Assembly: GCA_946625225.1 (NCBI GenBank)
Contig: CAMOTA010000097.1
Coordinates: 1 to 10,217, forward strand
DNA length: 10,217 bases
Source of the DNA: UBA9715 sp003452695
Lineage (GTDB): Bacteria > Actinomycetota > Coriobacteriia > Coriobacteriales > Eggerthellaceae
Direction of reading: 5' to 3'
The stretch's first letter is position 1; the number at the start of each line of letters is the position of its first letter. Under the pieces are notes generated by a model. The model made no database searches. It was not told the origin of the DNA and saw only the letters and a list, made by a program, of their open reading frames with translations. Both the position numbers and the translations under genes were made by a program. Positions 1 through 6,432 of this stretch are shown piece after piece.

Positions 1-57
1 GGCTGCCGGGGAATCAGCGTCCAGCGACCCCAAGGCTTCGGGATTAGAGCCAAAACC
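1..57 (-). other. Region downstream of hisA at the window edge, no gene called
   Basis: This is the 57 nt that follow the hisA stop in the direction of transcription. On the minus strand there is no ATG or GTG. One TTG opens a frame to the edge, but it has no Shine-Dalgarno and the short peptide does not resemble the start of HisF. No hairpin with a U-tract is visible, so nothing shows that the his operon ends here. hisF or hisI/E may follow beyond the window, but that is only inferred from usual operon content. Confidence 0.4.
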
Positions 58-792
58 TCAGCCGTCGCACGCCGCCAGGGCCTCGTGCAGGTCCAGCGAC
101 CCTTCGTACAGGGCGCGGCCTGCTATGACGCCTTCGATGGAACCGGGATGCGCGAGCTCGGCTGCTGCCAGCCGCCGAATGTCGTCGATGCCCGCCACGC
201 CGCCGCTCGCGACCACCGGGTGGCCGAACGCGGCCGCCATGGCCACATAGGCCTGCTCGTCGATGCCGGTCTGCATGCCGTCGCGCGCGATGTCGGTGTA
301 TACCAGATGGCAATAGCCCAATGCGCTCATCTGGGAAGCCAGCTCGGCTGCCGCCACGCCCGACCCCTCGCGCCAGCCAGCCACGGCCACCTCCCCTTCG
401 CGGGCGTCTATTCCCGCGGCAAGCAGGTCGCCGTAGCGGTCGATGGCCGCGCGGGCGAATTCCGGGTCGCGCACGAGGGCCGTGCCCAGCACCAGGCGGC
501 TCGCACCCGCGTTCGCCAGGCGATCGATGACGGCCAGACTGCGGATGCCGCCACCGATTTCCACCTTCAACCCCGTGGCCGCCAAAATCCGCTCCACGGT
601 GGCAATGTTGTCGGCATTTCCCGTCTTCGCACCGTCCAGGTCCACCATGTGCAACCAGGTAGCCCCGGCATCTTCGAAGGCTTTGGCCTGCTCGACGGGG
701 TCGTCGTTGTATATGGTGACGCGATTGTAGTCGCCTTTCGCCAGGCGCACCGCCTTGCCATCCAAGATATCTATTGCGGGAAGCACGTACAT
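58..792 (-). CDS. hisA: HisA, phosphoribosylformimino-AICAR-phosphate (ProFAR) isomerase
   Basis: This is the cytoplasmic (beta-alpha)8-barrel enzyme of the fourth step of histidine synthesis, an Amadori isomerisation of ProFAR to PRFAR. The 244-aa product has normal family length. It opens with MYVLPAIDILDGKAVRL, where Asp8 is the expected general base on strand 1. The partner acid Asp129 lies in the AAGIDAREG stretch on strand 5. The C-terminal half has the phosphate-binding segments TDIARDGMQTG (166-176), SGGV (196-199) and GVIAGRALYEG (221-231). The AVAGWREGSGV loop looks like ordinary HisA rather than the RGW loop of the dual HisA/TrpF enzyme PriA, but dual activity cannot be excluded. 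The ATG start is preceded by AGGAAGGA (802-809) at 9-nt spacing. It is the last his gene visible and lies 58 nt after hisH. Its product is the substrate of the HisF-HisH synthase. Confidence 0.96.
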   Translation of the reverse strand: MYVLPAIDILDGKAVRLAKGDYNRVTIYNDDPVEQAKAFEDAGATWLHMVDLDGAKTGNADNIATVERILAATGLKVEIGGGIRSLAVIDRLANAGASRLVLGTALVRDPEFARAAIDRYGDLLAAGIDAREGEVAVAGWREGSGVAAAELASQMSALGYCHLVYTDIARDGMQTGIDEQAYVAMAAAFGHPVVASGGVAGIDDIRRLAAAELAHPGSIEGVIAGRALYEGSLDLHEALAACDG

Positions 793-817
793 GCTGAAAT
801 ATCCTTCCTCGGTTGCA

Positions 818-835
818 CGCTGCTCGCGAGCAGCG
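818..835. repeat. Perfect 18-bp palindrome between hisH and hisA
   Basis: CGCTGCTCGCGAGCAGCG is its own reverse complement and lies in the 58-nt gap, just after the hisH stop and about 8 nt before the hisA Shine-Dalgarno. In the transcript it can fold into a 7-bp stem with a 4-nt CGCG loop. There is no U-tract after it, so it is not a typical terminator. An RNA-stability or processing element, or a dyad protein site, are both possible. The symmetry is seen directly; the function is unknown. Confidence 0.55.
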
Positions 836-850
836 CCACGTCAAGCGCGT

Positions 851-1507
851 CTAGCCGGCGGCCTTGCCGCCTCCATTGCACAGCGCCACGAAATTCGCCA
901 GCAGGCGCGCGCCCGCATCCGAGCTCTTCTCGGGGTGGAACTGCACGGCAAAGCAGCTGGCGCCCACCTGCACCGCACTTGGAAACGTTATGGAATGCGT
1001 GGTCGTCGCAATGGCTTCGCAGGCGTGCGGGGCAATGTAGCTGTGCGTGAAATAGAAGAACTCGCCATCGGGCAAGCCCTCGAAAAGCGCGTTCGGACGC
1101 TTGCTTAGATAGCGCACCTCGTTCCACCCCACATGGGGAATCTTGAACGCCTTGCCGCGCAAATCCGTCTTCGGCAGCGCGCGCACCACGCCGGGGATGA
1201 TGCCCAAACCGGCGGTGGGCTTGCCCTGCGCATGCTCCTCGCCCGCCTCGAACAGCAGGTGCAGCCCCAGGCATATGCCCAGAAACGGAACTCCTGCGGC
1301 AATGCGGTCGTGCAACACGTCCCTCTGCCCGAGCTCCACCAGCGAATTGGCAGCGTCGGCGAAGGCGCCCACGCCCGGCAACACGATAGCTTCCGCCCGT
1401 GCGATGGTTGCGGGATCGTCGGTTATGCGCGCATCGGCGCCGACGCCGACCAGCCCGCGTTCAACCGACTTCAGGTTTCCCTTGTGGTAATCCACGACCG
1501 CTATCAT
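851..1507 (-). CDS. hisH: HisH, glutaminase subunit of imidazole glycerol phosphate synthase
   Basis: This is the class I (triad) glutamine amidotransferase that hydrolyses glutamine and passes ammonia to HisF, which makes IGP and AICAR from PRFAR. The 218-aa product has full family length. The nucleophile elbow is GICLGLHLLF with Cys79. The other triad members are His191 and Glu193 in QFHPEKS. The HisH-specific PHVGWN segment (124-129), at the oxyanion region, and PGVGAF (44-49) are also present. The frame stays open upstream to 1582, but ATG 1507 is chosen because the conserved N-terminus MIAVVDYHKGNL starts there and GGAGGT (1513-1518) sits 5 nt before it. It lies 43 nt after hisB and 58 nt before hisA. 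Its obligate partner HisF is not in the window. Confidence 0.97.
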   Translation of the reverse strand: MIAVVDYHKGNLKSVERGLVGVGADARITDDPATIARAEAIVLPGVGAFADAANSLVELGQRDVLHDRIAAGVPFLGICLGLHLLFEAGEEHAQGKPTAGLGIIPGVVRALPKTDLRGKAFKIPHVGWNEVRYLSKRPNALFEGLPDGEFFYFTHSYIAPHACEAIATTTHSITFPSAVQVGASCFAVQFHPEKSSDAGARLLANFVALCNGGGKAAG

Positions 1508-1550
1508 CGCACACCTCCAGCGCCACCGCGCACTTCGACAAGCTGGAAAA

Positions 1551-2141
1551 TCATAGCGCGCCTTTCGTCGTGGGCAGGGCATTGGGCGCGTTGGGATCTA
1601 TCTCTACGGCGGCGCGCAACGCACGCGCAACCGCCTTGAACAGCGCCTCCACGATATGGTGCGCATTCTCCCCCGCCAGCTGCTGCACGTGCAGGGTTAT
1701 CCCCGCATTCGTGGCAAACGCGATGAAGAACTCCTTGGAAAGGGCCGTATCGAAACTTCCGAGCATCTGCAGGGGAACGTCCATGTTCCAGTACAGGCCG
1801 CCCCTTCCAGAAATGTCGACCGCGGCCAAGACGAGCGTCTCGTCCATCGGCAGCACGATATCCCCATAGCGGACGATGCCGTGCTTGTCGCCGAGCGCAC
1901 GTCCGAACGCCTGGCCCAGCACAATGCCCACGTCCTCCACGGTGTGATGCCCGTCCACCTGCAAATCGCCTTTCGCCTGCACGTCAAGGTCGAATAGGCC
2001 ATGACGCCCGAACGCCTCCAGCATATGGTCGAAGAAGCCGATGCCCGTGGCGATATCGGTCGACCCGGTCCCGTCCAGATCCAGCTCGATGCGAATATCG
2101 GTTTCCCGCGTCGTGCGCACTATCGCGGCTTTTCGTCTCAT
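1551..2141 (-). CDS. hisB: HisB, monofunctional imidazoleglycerol-phosphate dehydratase
   Basis: This Mn-dependent dehydratase converts imidazole glycerol phosphate to imidazole acetol phosphate. The 196-aa product is a single IGPD domain, without the N-terminal HAD phosphatase domain of the enterobacterial bifunctional HisB. The metal-binding motifs are intact: GIGFFDHML with His39, DGHHTVED with His65, His66 and Glu69, LHVQ with His151, and ENAHHIVE with His161, His162 and Glu165. The frame is open far upstream to 3248, but that part overlaps hisC in another frame. ATG 2141 starts the conserved MRRKAAIVRTTRETDI and is preceded by GGAAAGGA (2147-2154) at 5-nt spacing. The hisC stop lies only 14 nt upstream, so the two genes are probably translationally coupled. 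Confidence 0.97.
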   Translation of the reverse strand: MRRKAAIVRTTRETDIRIELDLDGTGSTDIATGIGFFDHMLEAFGRHGLFDLDVQAKGDLQVDGHHTVEDVGIVLGQAFGRALGDKHGIVRYGDIVLPMDETLVLAAVDISGRGGLYWNMDVPLQMLGSFDTALSKEFFIAFATNAGITLHVQQLAGENAHHIVEALFKAVARALRAAVEIDPNAPNALPTTKGAL

Positions 2142-2155
2142 AAACGTCCTTTCCG

Positions 2156-3238
2156 TTACCGCCCTCGGCCCTGTAGTATAGCGTTCAGCGCCGACAGGAA
2201 TCGCGCGTTTTCCTCGGGAAGCCCGACTGAAACGCGCAGACAGTTTTCCAGGCCCACAGCGCGCGACAGGTCGCGCACGAGCACGCCCGCATCCAGCAGG
2301 CGCTGCCAAACGGCACCTGCATCGTGGCAGGGCGCCAACCTGAACAGGATATAGTTGGAATCCGAGGGATATGCGGTCACCCCCGGCATGTCCTGCAGCG
2401 CCTGGAAGAGCACGCCCCGCTCTGAAATCGTGCGGTCGATGCCCGCCTCGAAGCTCGCCCGGTTCTCGAACACCACGCGCGCGATGGCCTGCGATACGGC
2501 ATCGACCGAATACGGCTGGCGCACCTTCTTGAACTCGCGCAGCACCCGATCGCTGCCGAGCAAATACCCGATGCGCACGCCCGCAAGCGAATACGCTTTC
2601 GAAAAGGTGCGCAGAATTACCAGGTTCTCGTAGCGGTCCAGCAGGGGGCGAACGGTGCAACGGCTGAACTCGAAATAGGCTTCGTCCACCATGACCAGGG
2701 TGTCTGCCGCCTTCAACATGCGCTCGATGAAGGCGGCGCTGGCCAGGTTGCCGGTTGGATTGTTCGGCGAGGTCACGATGGCATAGTCCACGTCGCCGCA
2801 GGCCAAGCGCGAAAGAATCGCATCTTCGTCCAGCGAGAAATCGTCCTTGCGCGGCACGTTCGCAATGGCCGTATTGGTAAGCTGGGCGTTGTTCGCATAG
2901 ACCGAGAAAGTCGGCGGGGTGTTCAGGAAGGTCCGCCCCGGGCCGCCCCAGGCCAAGGCCAGGTCGAACAGCAACTCGTCTCCCCCGTTGCCCATGAGCA
3001 CTTGGTTGCGATCCAAGCCGTTGGCCTGCGCTATCATGTCGCGCAAATCGTTGGCCAAAGGGTCGGGATAGCGATTCAGGGCCACCGCGCGCACTTCGTC
3101 TTCCACCTGGCGGCGAATGTCGAAGGGCACGTCGCTGCCGTTTTCGTTCGCCGAAATCATAACGTCGGCAGGAATGTATTTCGGGTCGTAGGGCTGAATA
3201 TCCGCCAACTGCGGTGCTGGCGGCCGTACCTGGTTCAT
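2156..3238 (-). CDS. hisC: HisC, histidinol-phosphate aminotransferase
   Basis: This is a PLP-dependent class I/II aminotransferase that converts imidazole acetol phosphate and glutamate to histidinol phosphate and 2-oxoglutarate. The 360-aa product is of normal length. Key segments are NRYPDP (55-60), GNGGDELL (83-90), SPNNPTG (157-163), DEAY (185-188), the PLP Schiff-base Lys214 in TFSKAYSLAG, and Arg335 in LRVSVG, which should bind the substrate carboxylate. ATG 3238 is chosen over the in-frame ATG at 3262 because GGAAGGAG (3248-3255) lies 9 nt before it and the upstream ATG has no good site. It follows hisD by 41 nt. Some relatives also transaminate aromatic amino acids; the operon context argues for the histidine role here. 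Confidence 0.96.
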   Translation of the reverse strand: MNQVRPPAPQLADIQPYDPKYIPADVMISANENGSDVPFDIRRQVEDEVRAVALNRYPDPLANDLRDMIAQANGLDRNQVLMGNGGDELLFDLALAWGGPGRTFLNTPPTFSVYANNAQLTNTAIANVPRKDDFSLDEDAILSRLACGDVDYAIVTSPNNPTGNLASAAFIERMLKAADTLVMVDEAYFEFSRCTVRPLLDRYENLVILRTFSKAYSLAGVRIGYLLGSDRVLREFKKVRQPYSVDAVSQAIARVVFENRASFEAGIDRTISERGVLFQALQDMPGVTAYPSDSNYILFRLAPCHDAGAVWQRLLDAGVLVRDLSRAVGLENCLRVSVGLPEENARFLSALNAILQGRGR

Positions 3239-3279
3239 CGGCGTCCACTCCTTCCAGGCCATGCGGGGCTTTCGCTTGG

Positions 3280-4557
3280 CTAGCCTATCCTCAGCTCCAC
3301 GCTGCGCGCATGCGCCCACAGGCCCTCGTGCTTGGCGATGGCCACGATGGATTCCGCGTCTGCGGCAAGCGCTGCCGGCGAGTACTGGATGATGCTGGAT
3401 TTCTTCACGTACTGCTCCACGGCAAGCGGGCTGCTGAACCGCGCCGTGCCGCCCGTGGGGAGCGTGTGGTTTGGGCCGGCCACATAGTCGCCGACGGCTT
3501 CGGGCGTCCATTCGCCCATGAAGATGGCGCCTGCGTGGCGAATGGCCCCCAGGGAATCCATCGGATTGGCAATGTGCAGCTCCAGGTGTTCGGGCGCTAT
3601 GACGTTCACGGCCTCGATTGCCTGCGGCAAGTCGCGGCATATCACGATAAGGCCCTGGTCGCGCAGCGACGCCGTCGTAATGTCGGCCCGCGTGGTTCGC
3701 TTCATGTGCTCGTCGATGGCAGATTCCACGGCATCGGCGTATTCCGCCGAGAACGCGATGAGATAGCACGTGGCCAGCGGGTCGTGTTCGGCCTGGGCCA
3801 TAAGGTCGATTGCCACAAGCGACGGGTCGGCCGTGTCGTCCGCGACGACGCACACCTCGGAAGGGCCGGCTATCATGTCGATGCCCACGTCGCCGCTGAC
3901 TATTTTCTTCGCCGCCGCAACGAAAGCGTTGCCGGGACCGGTAATCTTGTCCACTGGGGCAATCTGCTCGGTGCCATATGCCAATGCGGCAATGGCCTGG
4001 GCACCTCCCACCTGGTATATCTCGGTAACGCCCGCAAGCTGACACGCCATGGCGATGGCGGGGTCCAAGCCTCCGTCGGGCAGGGGCGGGTTGGTCACGA
4101 CGATGCGTTTCACGCCCGCCACGCTGGCGGGAAGCGCGTTCATGAGCAGCGTGCTGGGATACAGCGCGCGGCCACCTGGAATGTACACGCCCACGGAATC
4201 GAGCGGGCTTATCTTGGCCCCCACGAGCGCGCCGTCGGGCCGCACCGAGAACCAGCTCTGCTCCAGCTGGCGCTCGTGAAATTCGCGGATCTGGCGCGCT
4301 GCGCGCTCCAGTGCGGCTGCCAACTTCGGATCGCACGCGGCCACGGCAGCGTCGAACTTGTCCTGCGATACCCGAAACGCGTTCATCTGCACGCCGTCGA
4401 ACTTGGCGGTAAGCTCCTTCAGGCACTCGTCGCCGCGCTGCCGCACGTCTTCGACGATTTCCACGGCCACCTGCATGGCCTGTGCGTTGAAGGCACTCTT
4501 CCGCTGCAAGTGCTTGTTGGAAAACACCTCGTTTTCGACCAATTCCACTCGTCGCAT
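3280..4557 (-). CDS. hisD: HisD, histidinol dehydrogenase
   Basis: This Zn- and NAD-dependent enzyme carries out the last two steps, oxidising histidinol to histidinal and then histidine. The 425-aa product has full family length. The zinc ligands are present: Gln255 and His258 in AQAEHDPLA, Asp357 in VGDYVAGPNH, and His416 in EGLWAHARSVELR. The catalytic pair Glu323-His324 lies in APEHLELH. Other signatures are VYIPGG (124-129), KITGPGN (204-210) and IAGPSEVCVVAD (229-240). A TTG at 4572 would add five residues, but ATG 4557 has GGAAAGGAG (4562-4570) 4 nt before it, which decides the start. It lies 37 nt after hisZG and 41 nt before hisC, as the second gene of the operon. Confidence 0.97.
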   Translation of the reverse strand: MRRVELVENEVFSNKHLQRKSAFNAQAMQVAVEIVEDVRQRGDECLKELTAKFDGVQMNAFRVSQDKFDAAVAACDPKLAAALERAARQIREFHERQLEQSWFSVRPDGALVGAKISPLDSVGVYIPGGRALYPSTLLMNALPASVAGVKRIVVTNPPLPDGGLDPAIAMACQLAGVTEIYQVGGAQAIAALAYGTEQIAPVDKITGPGNAFVAAAKKIVSGDVGIDMIAGPSEVCVVADDTADPSLVAIDLMAQAEHDPLATCYLIAFSAEYADAVESAIDEHMKRTTRADITTASLRDQGLIVICRDLPQAIEAVNVIAPEHLELHIANPMDSLGAIRHAGAIFMGEWTPEAVGDYVAGPNHTLPTGGTARFSSPLAVEQYVKKSSIIQYSPAALAADAESIVAIAKHEGLWAHARSVELRIG

Positions 4558-4594
4558 GGTTCTCCTTTCCAAATATGCCTGCCGGCAGCCCGGC

Positions 4595-6265
4595 CTATGC
4601 GCCCTGCACTGCGCCGCCGGCAGTCACCTTCAAATCGCGGCCGGAAACTTGCTCTCCGAGCTTCTGCGCCAGCTTCCGCACGCGTTCGTCGGTGCGCAGC
4701 GAGCACACGTTCGCGAAGAAGCGAGCTGTCGAAGACATCACCTCATCGGTTATCACCAGGTTGTTTTCGCGCAACGTGGTGCCCGTTGCCGTGATGTCGA
4801 CGATGCAATCGGCCAGACCGGTCAGCGGGCCCAGTTCGATATTGCCATGCAGTTGCACGATTTCTACCTGCTTGCCCGTGCGCGCGAAATGCGAACGCGC
4901 GATGCTCGGATACTTCGTGGCCACGCGAATGCTGCCAAGCGAGCGATAGCGCTCTTCGTTGCGCTGTGCCGCATCGGCCGATTCGGCGACGATGAAACGG
5001 CATGCCCCAAAGCGCAGGTCCACGAGCGGGACAACGTCCGCACCGGATTCGAGCAGCGAATCCTGCCCGCAAATGCCGCAATCCGCCGCTCCCAGCTCCA
5101 CGAAGACGGGCGCGTCCGAAGGGCGGACGATGATGTAGTCCACTCCCGAGTTGCGTATGATAAGCGACCTGCCCGGATTGTCCAAGCCGCTCACATCGAA
5201 GCCTGCATCCGCCAACACCGAAATCGAATCCGGGTTCAGCGATCCCTTCGGCACTGCAATGCGGATGGGACGGCCCTGGGGGTTGTCGCCCGAGGCGCTG
5301 ATGGCGCTCTGCACCTCTTCCAAGTAGAACGCGAATCCCGCGGCAGGCCGGTCCACCCCATATGCCCCGAGCATCTTGTCGTAGCGCCCGCCCCCGCCCA
5401 GAGACGACCCCAAACCGGGCGCGAACGCCTCGAACACGATGCCCGTATAGTAGTCGAACGAGCTCATCACCGAGAAATCCACCAAGATGCGGTCTTGCAG
5501 CCCCATGCCGGCAAGCTGGTCGTACGTTTCCTGGAAATCTTCCAGGGCTTCGGCACAGCCGAGGGGCGCCACCAGGGCGCGCGCCTCGTCGATGGCCTCG
5601 CGGCCCCCGCGGATGCGCGCCAGCTCCCCGATGGCGGGCGCGAAGCGCGACCCGCGCCGGGCCGCCTGCGCGCACAGCTCGTCGAGCACGACGAAATCCG
5701 AGTCGTGGTATGCAGCGAGCACGGCGTCTTTCCATTCGGCCGCCTCGCTCGTCGCGCCCAGCATGGCACGCAGGACCCCGACCGTCGCCAGCGACATCTT
5801 GAAGTCCCGGACGCCCGCGACCGAGAGCGCTTCCGCGAACAGCGCGACGATCTCGGCATCGACCTGCGGGCCCGCAGCGCCGATGCATTCCACGCCCATC
5901 TGCTTCTTTTCGCGGGCGCCAACGCTGACTTGGCTGTCTATGTCGCGAAACACCCGCTGGATGTAGCGGAACCTGAAAGGCCCCGGTGCATCGCCAAGCC
6001 GTGTGGCGCACATGCGCGCCACCTGCAGCGTAACATCCGGGCGCATGGTGACCAGGTTGCCCTGGGCATCGAAGAAGCGAAACGGCGAAGGGGGCACGCG
6101 GCCGCCCTTGCGCATGACGTCCAGGCTTTCGAGGGTCGGCGTTTCAATCGGCACGTACCCGTTGCGCGCGAACAAGTCCTGGATGCTCCGAACGATGTTC
6201 TCGCGCATGATAGCCTCGTCTGCCAGCACATCGCGAAATCCCTGTGGTGTGGTGTATTCTTCCAT
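4595..6265 (-). CDS. hisZG: HisZ-HisG fusion: ATP phosphoribosyltransferase regulatory and catalytic subunits in one chain
   Basis: This enzyme condenses ATP and PRPP to phosphoribosyl-ATP, the committed and usually feedback-controlled step of histidine synthesis. The 556-aa chain has two parts. Residues 1 to about 322 are HisZ, a class II HisRS-like core without an anticodon domain: TPQGFRDVLADEA (6-18), RPDVTLQVAR (75-84), VFRDID (105-110), SSFDYYTGIVFEAF (268-281) and GGGRYDKMLG (291-300). A polar linker follows (323-333). Residues about 334-541 are short-form HisG: RIAVPKGSL (335-343), RPSDAPVFVELGAAD (381-395), DLRFGACRF (416-424), RVATKYPSIA (447-456) and the PRPP loop DITATGTTL (490-498). 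The ~75-residue regulatory C-terminal domain of long HisG is absent. No stop interrupts the junction, and the only start-like codons near it (TTG 315, GTG 318) lack a well-spaced Shine-Dalgarno. ATG 6265 follows GGAGAAGG (6270-6277). It is the first his gene. Confidence 0.93.
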   Translation of the reverse strand: MEEYTTPQGFRDVLADEAIMRENIVRSIQDLFARNGYVPIETPTLESLDVMRKGGRVPPSPFRFFDAQGNLVTMRPDVTLQVARMCATRLGDAPGPFRFRYIQRVFRDIDSQVSVGAREKKQMGVECIGAAGPQVDAEIVALFAEALSVAGVRDFKMSLATVGVLRAMLGATSEAAEWKDAVLAAYHDSDFVVLDELCAQAARRGSRFAPAIGELARIRGGREAIDEARALVAPLGCAEALEDFQETYDQLAGMGLQDRILVDFSVMSSFDYYTGIVFEAFAPGLGSSLGGGGRYDKMLGAYGVDRPAAGFAFYLEEVQSAISASGDNPQGRPIRIAVPKGSLNPDSISVLADAGFDVSGLDNPGRSLIIRNSGVDYIIVRPSDAPVFVELGAADCGICGQDSLLESGADVVPLVDLRFGACRFIVAESADAAQRNEERYRSLGSIRVATKYPSIARSHFARTGKQVEIVQLHGNIELGPLTGLADCIVDITATGTTLRENNLVITDEVMSSTARFFANVCSLRTDERVRKLAQKLGEQVSGRDLKVTAGGAVQGA

Positions 6266-6344
6266 GTCGCCTTCTCCAGAATGCTCAGGGGCATGGCCGC
6301 CTGCGCACTGCTCGCCTTGCCTGCATAATGTCCATCTCTCGCCA

Positions 6345-6376
6345 AGTACTTTAGCACAGTAGAGTACTAAAGTATC
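6345..6376. promoter_or_regulatory. Candidate operator: inverted repeat over the his promoter
   Basis: An 8-bp perfect inverted repeat, TACTTTAG (6347-6354) and CTAAAGTA (6367-6374), is separated by 12 nt, so the arm centres are 20 bp apart, about two helical turns. Each side also carries an AGTACT hexamer (6345-6350 and 6363-6368). The repeat is AT-rich within a GC-rich genome. It overlaps the proposed -10 and the predicted start site of hisZG, the classic position for a repressor. The symmetry is seen directly. A TrpR-superfamily (YerC/HisR-type) regulator is one conceivable binder, but that is a guess. Confidence 0.5.
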
Positions 6377-6399
6377 TCTTTCACCTTATCTCCATCCAA
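6371..6399 (-). promoter_or_regulatory. Candidate promoter of the his operon
   Basis: On the minus strand TTGGAT (6394-6399) and GATACT (6371-6376) are 17 nt apart and resemble -35 and -10 boxes, with 3/6 and 4/6 consensus matches. They lie in the only AT-rich part of the gatB-hisZG gap. Transcription would start near 6364 and leave a leader of about 100 nt. That leader shows no T-box features and no ATG frame rich in His codons. An alternative -10, CATTAT, lies nearer the gene without a good -35. Confidence 0.4.
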
Positions 6400-6432
6400 T
6401 GCGCCCGTGCATATTGAGCACACGAAACGGTC

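Noticed and set aside
1551..3248. A 565-codon minus-strand frame suggesting a bifunctional HisB
   Set aside because: The extra N-terminal part is out-of-frame hisC and has no HAD phosphatase motifs. The Shine-Dalgarno at 2147-2154 sets the start at 2141.
2156..4426. A 756-codon minus-strand frame that could be read as a long fusion with HisC at its C-terminus
   Set aside because: The upstream ~395 codons overlap hisD in a different frame and look like low-complexity Arg/Gly-rich shadow sequence. A good Shine-Dalgarno places the HisC start at 3238.
4579..4588. CTGCCGGCAG palindrome between hisZG and hisD
   Set aside because: Ten-base GC palindromes are common by chance in this composition, and it lacks flanking features.
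3214..4794. A 526-codon plus-strand frame opposite hisD
   Set aside because: It lies antisense to a complete HisD with all metal ligands, so it is a shadow frame.
4358..6328. A 656-codon plus-strand frame opposite hisZG
   Set aside because: Same GC-bias shadow. It resembles no known domain, and the minus strand has unmistakable HisZ and HisG motifs.
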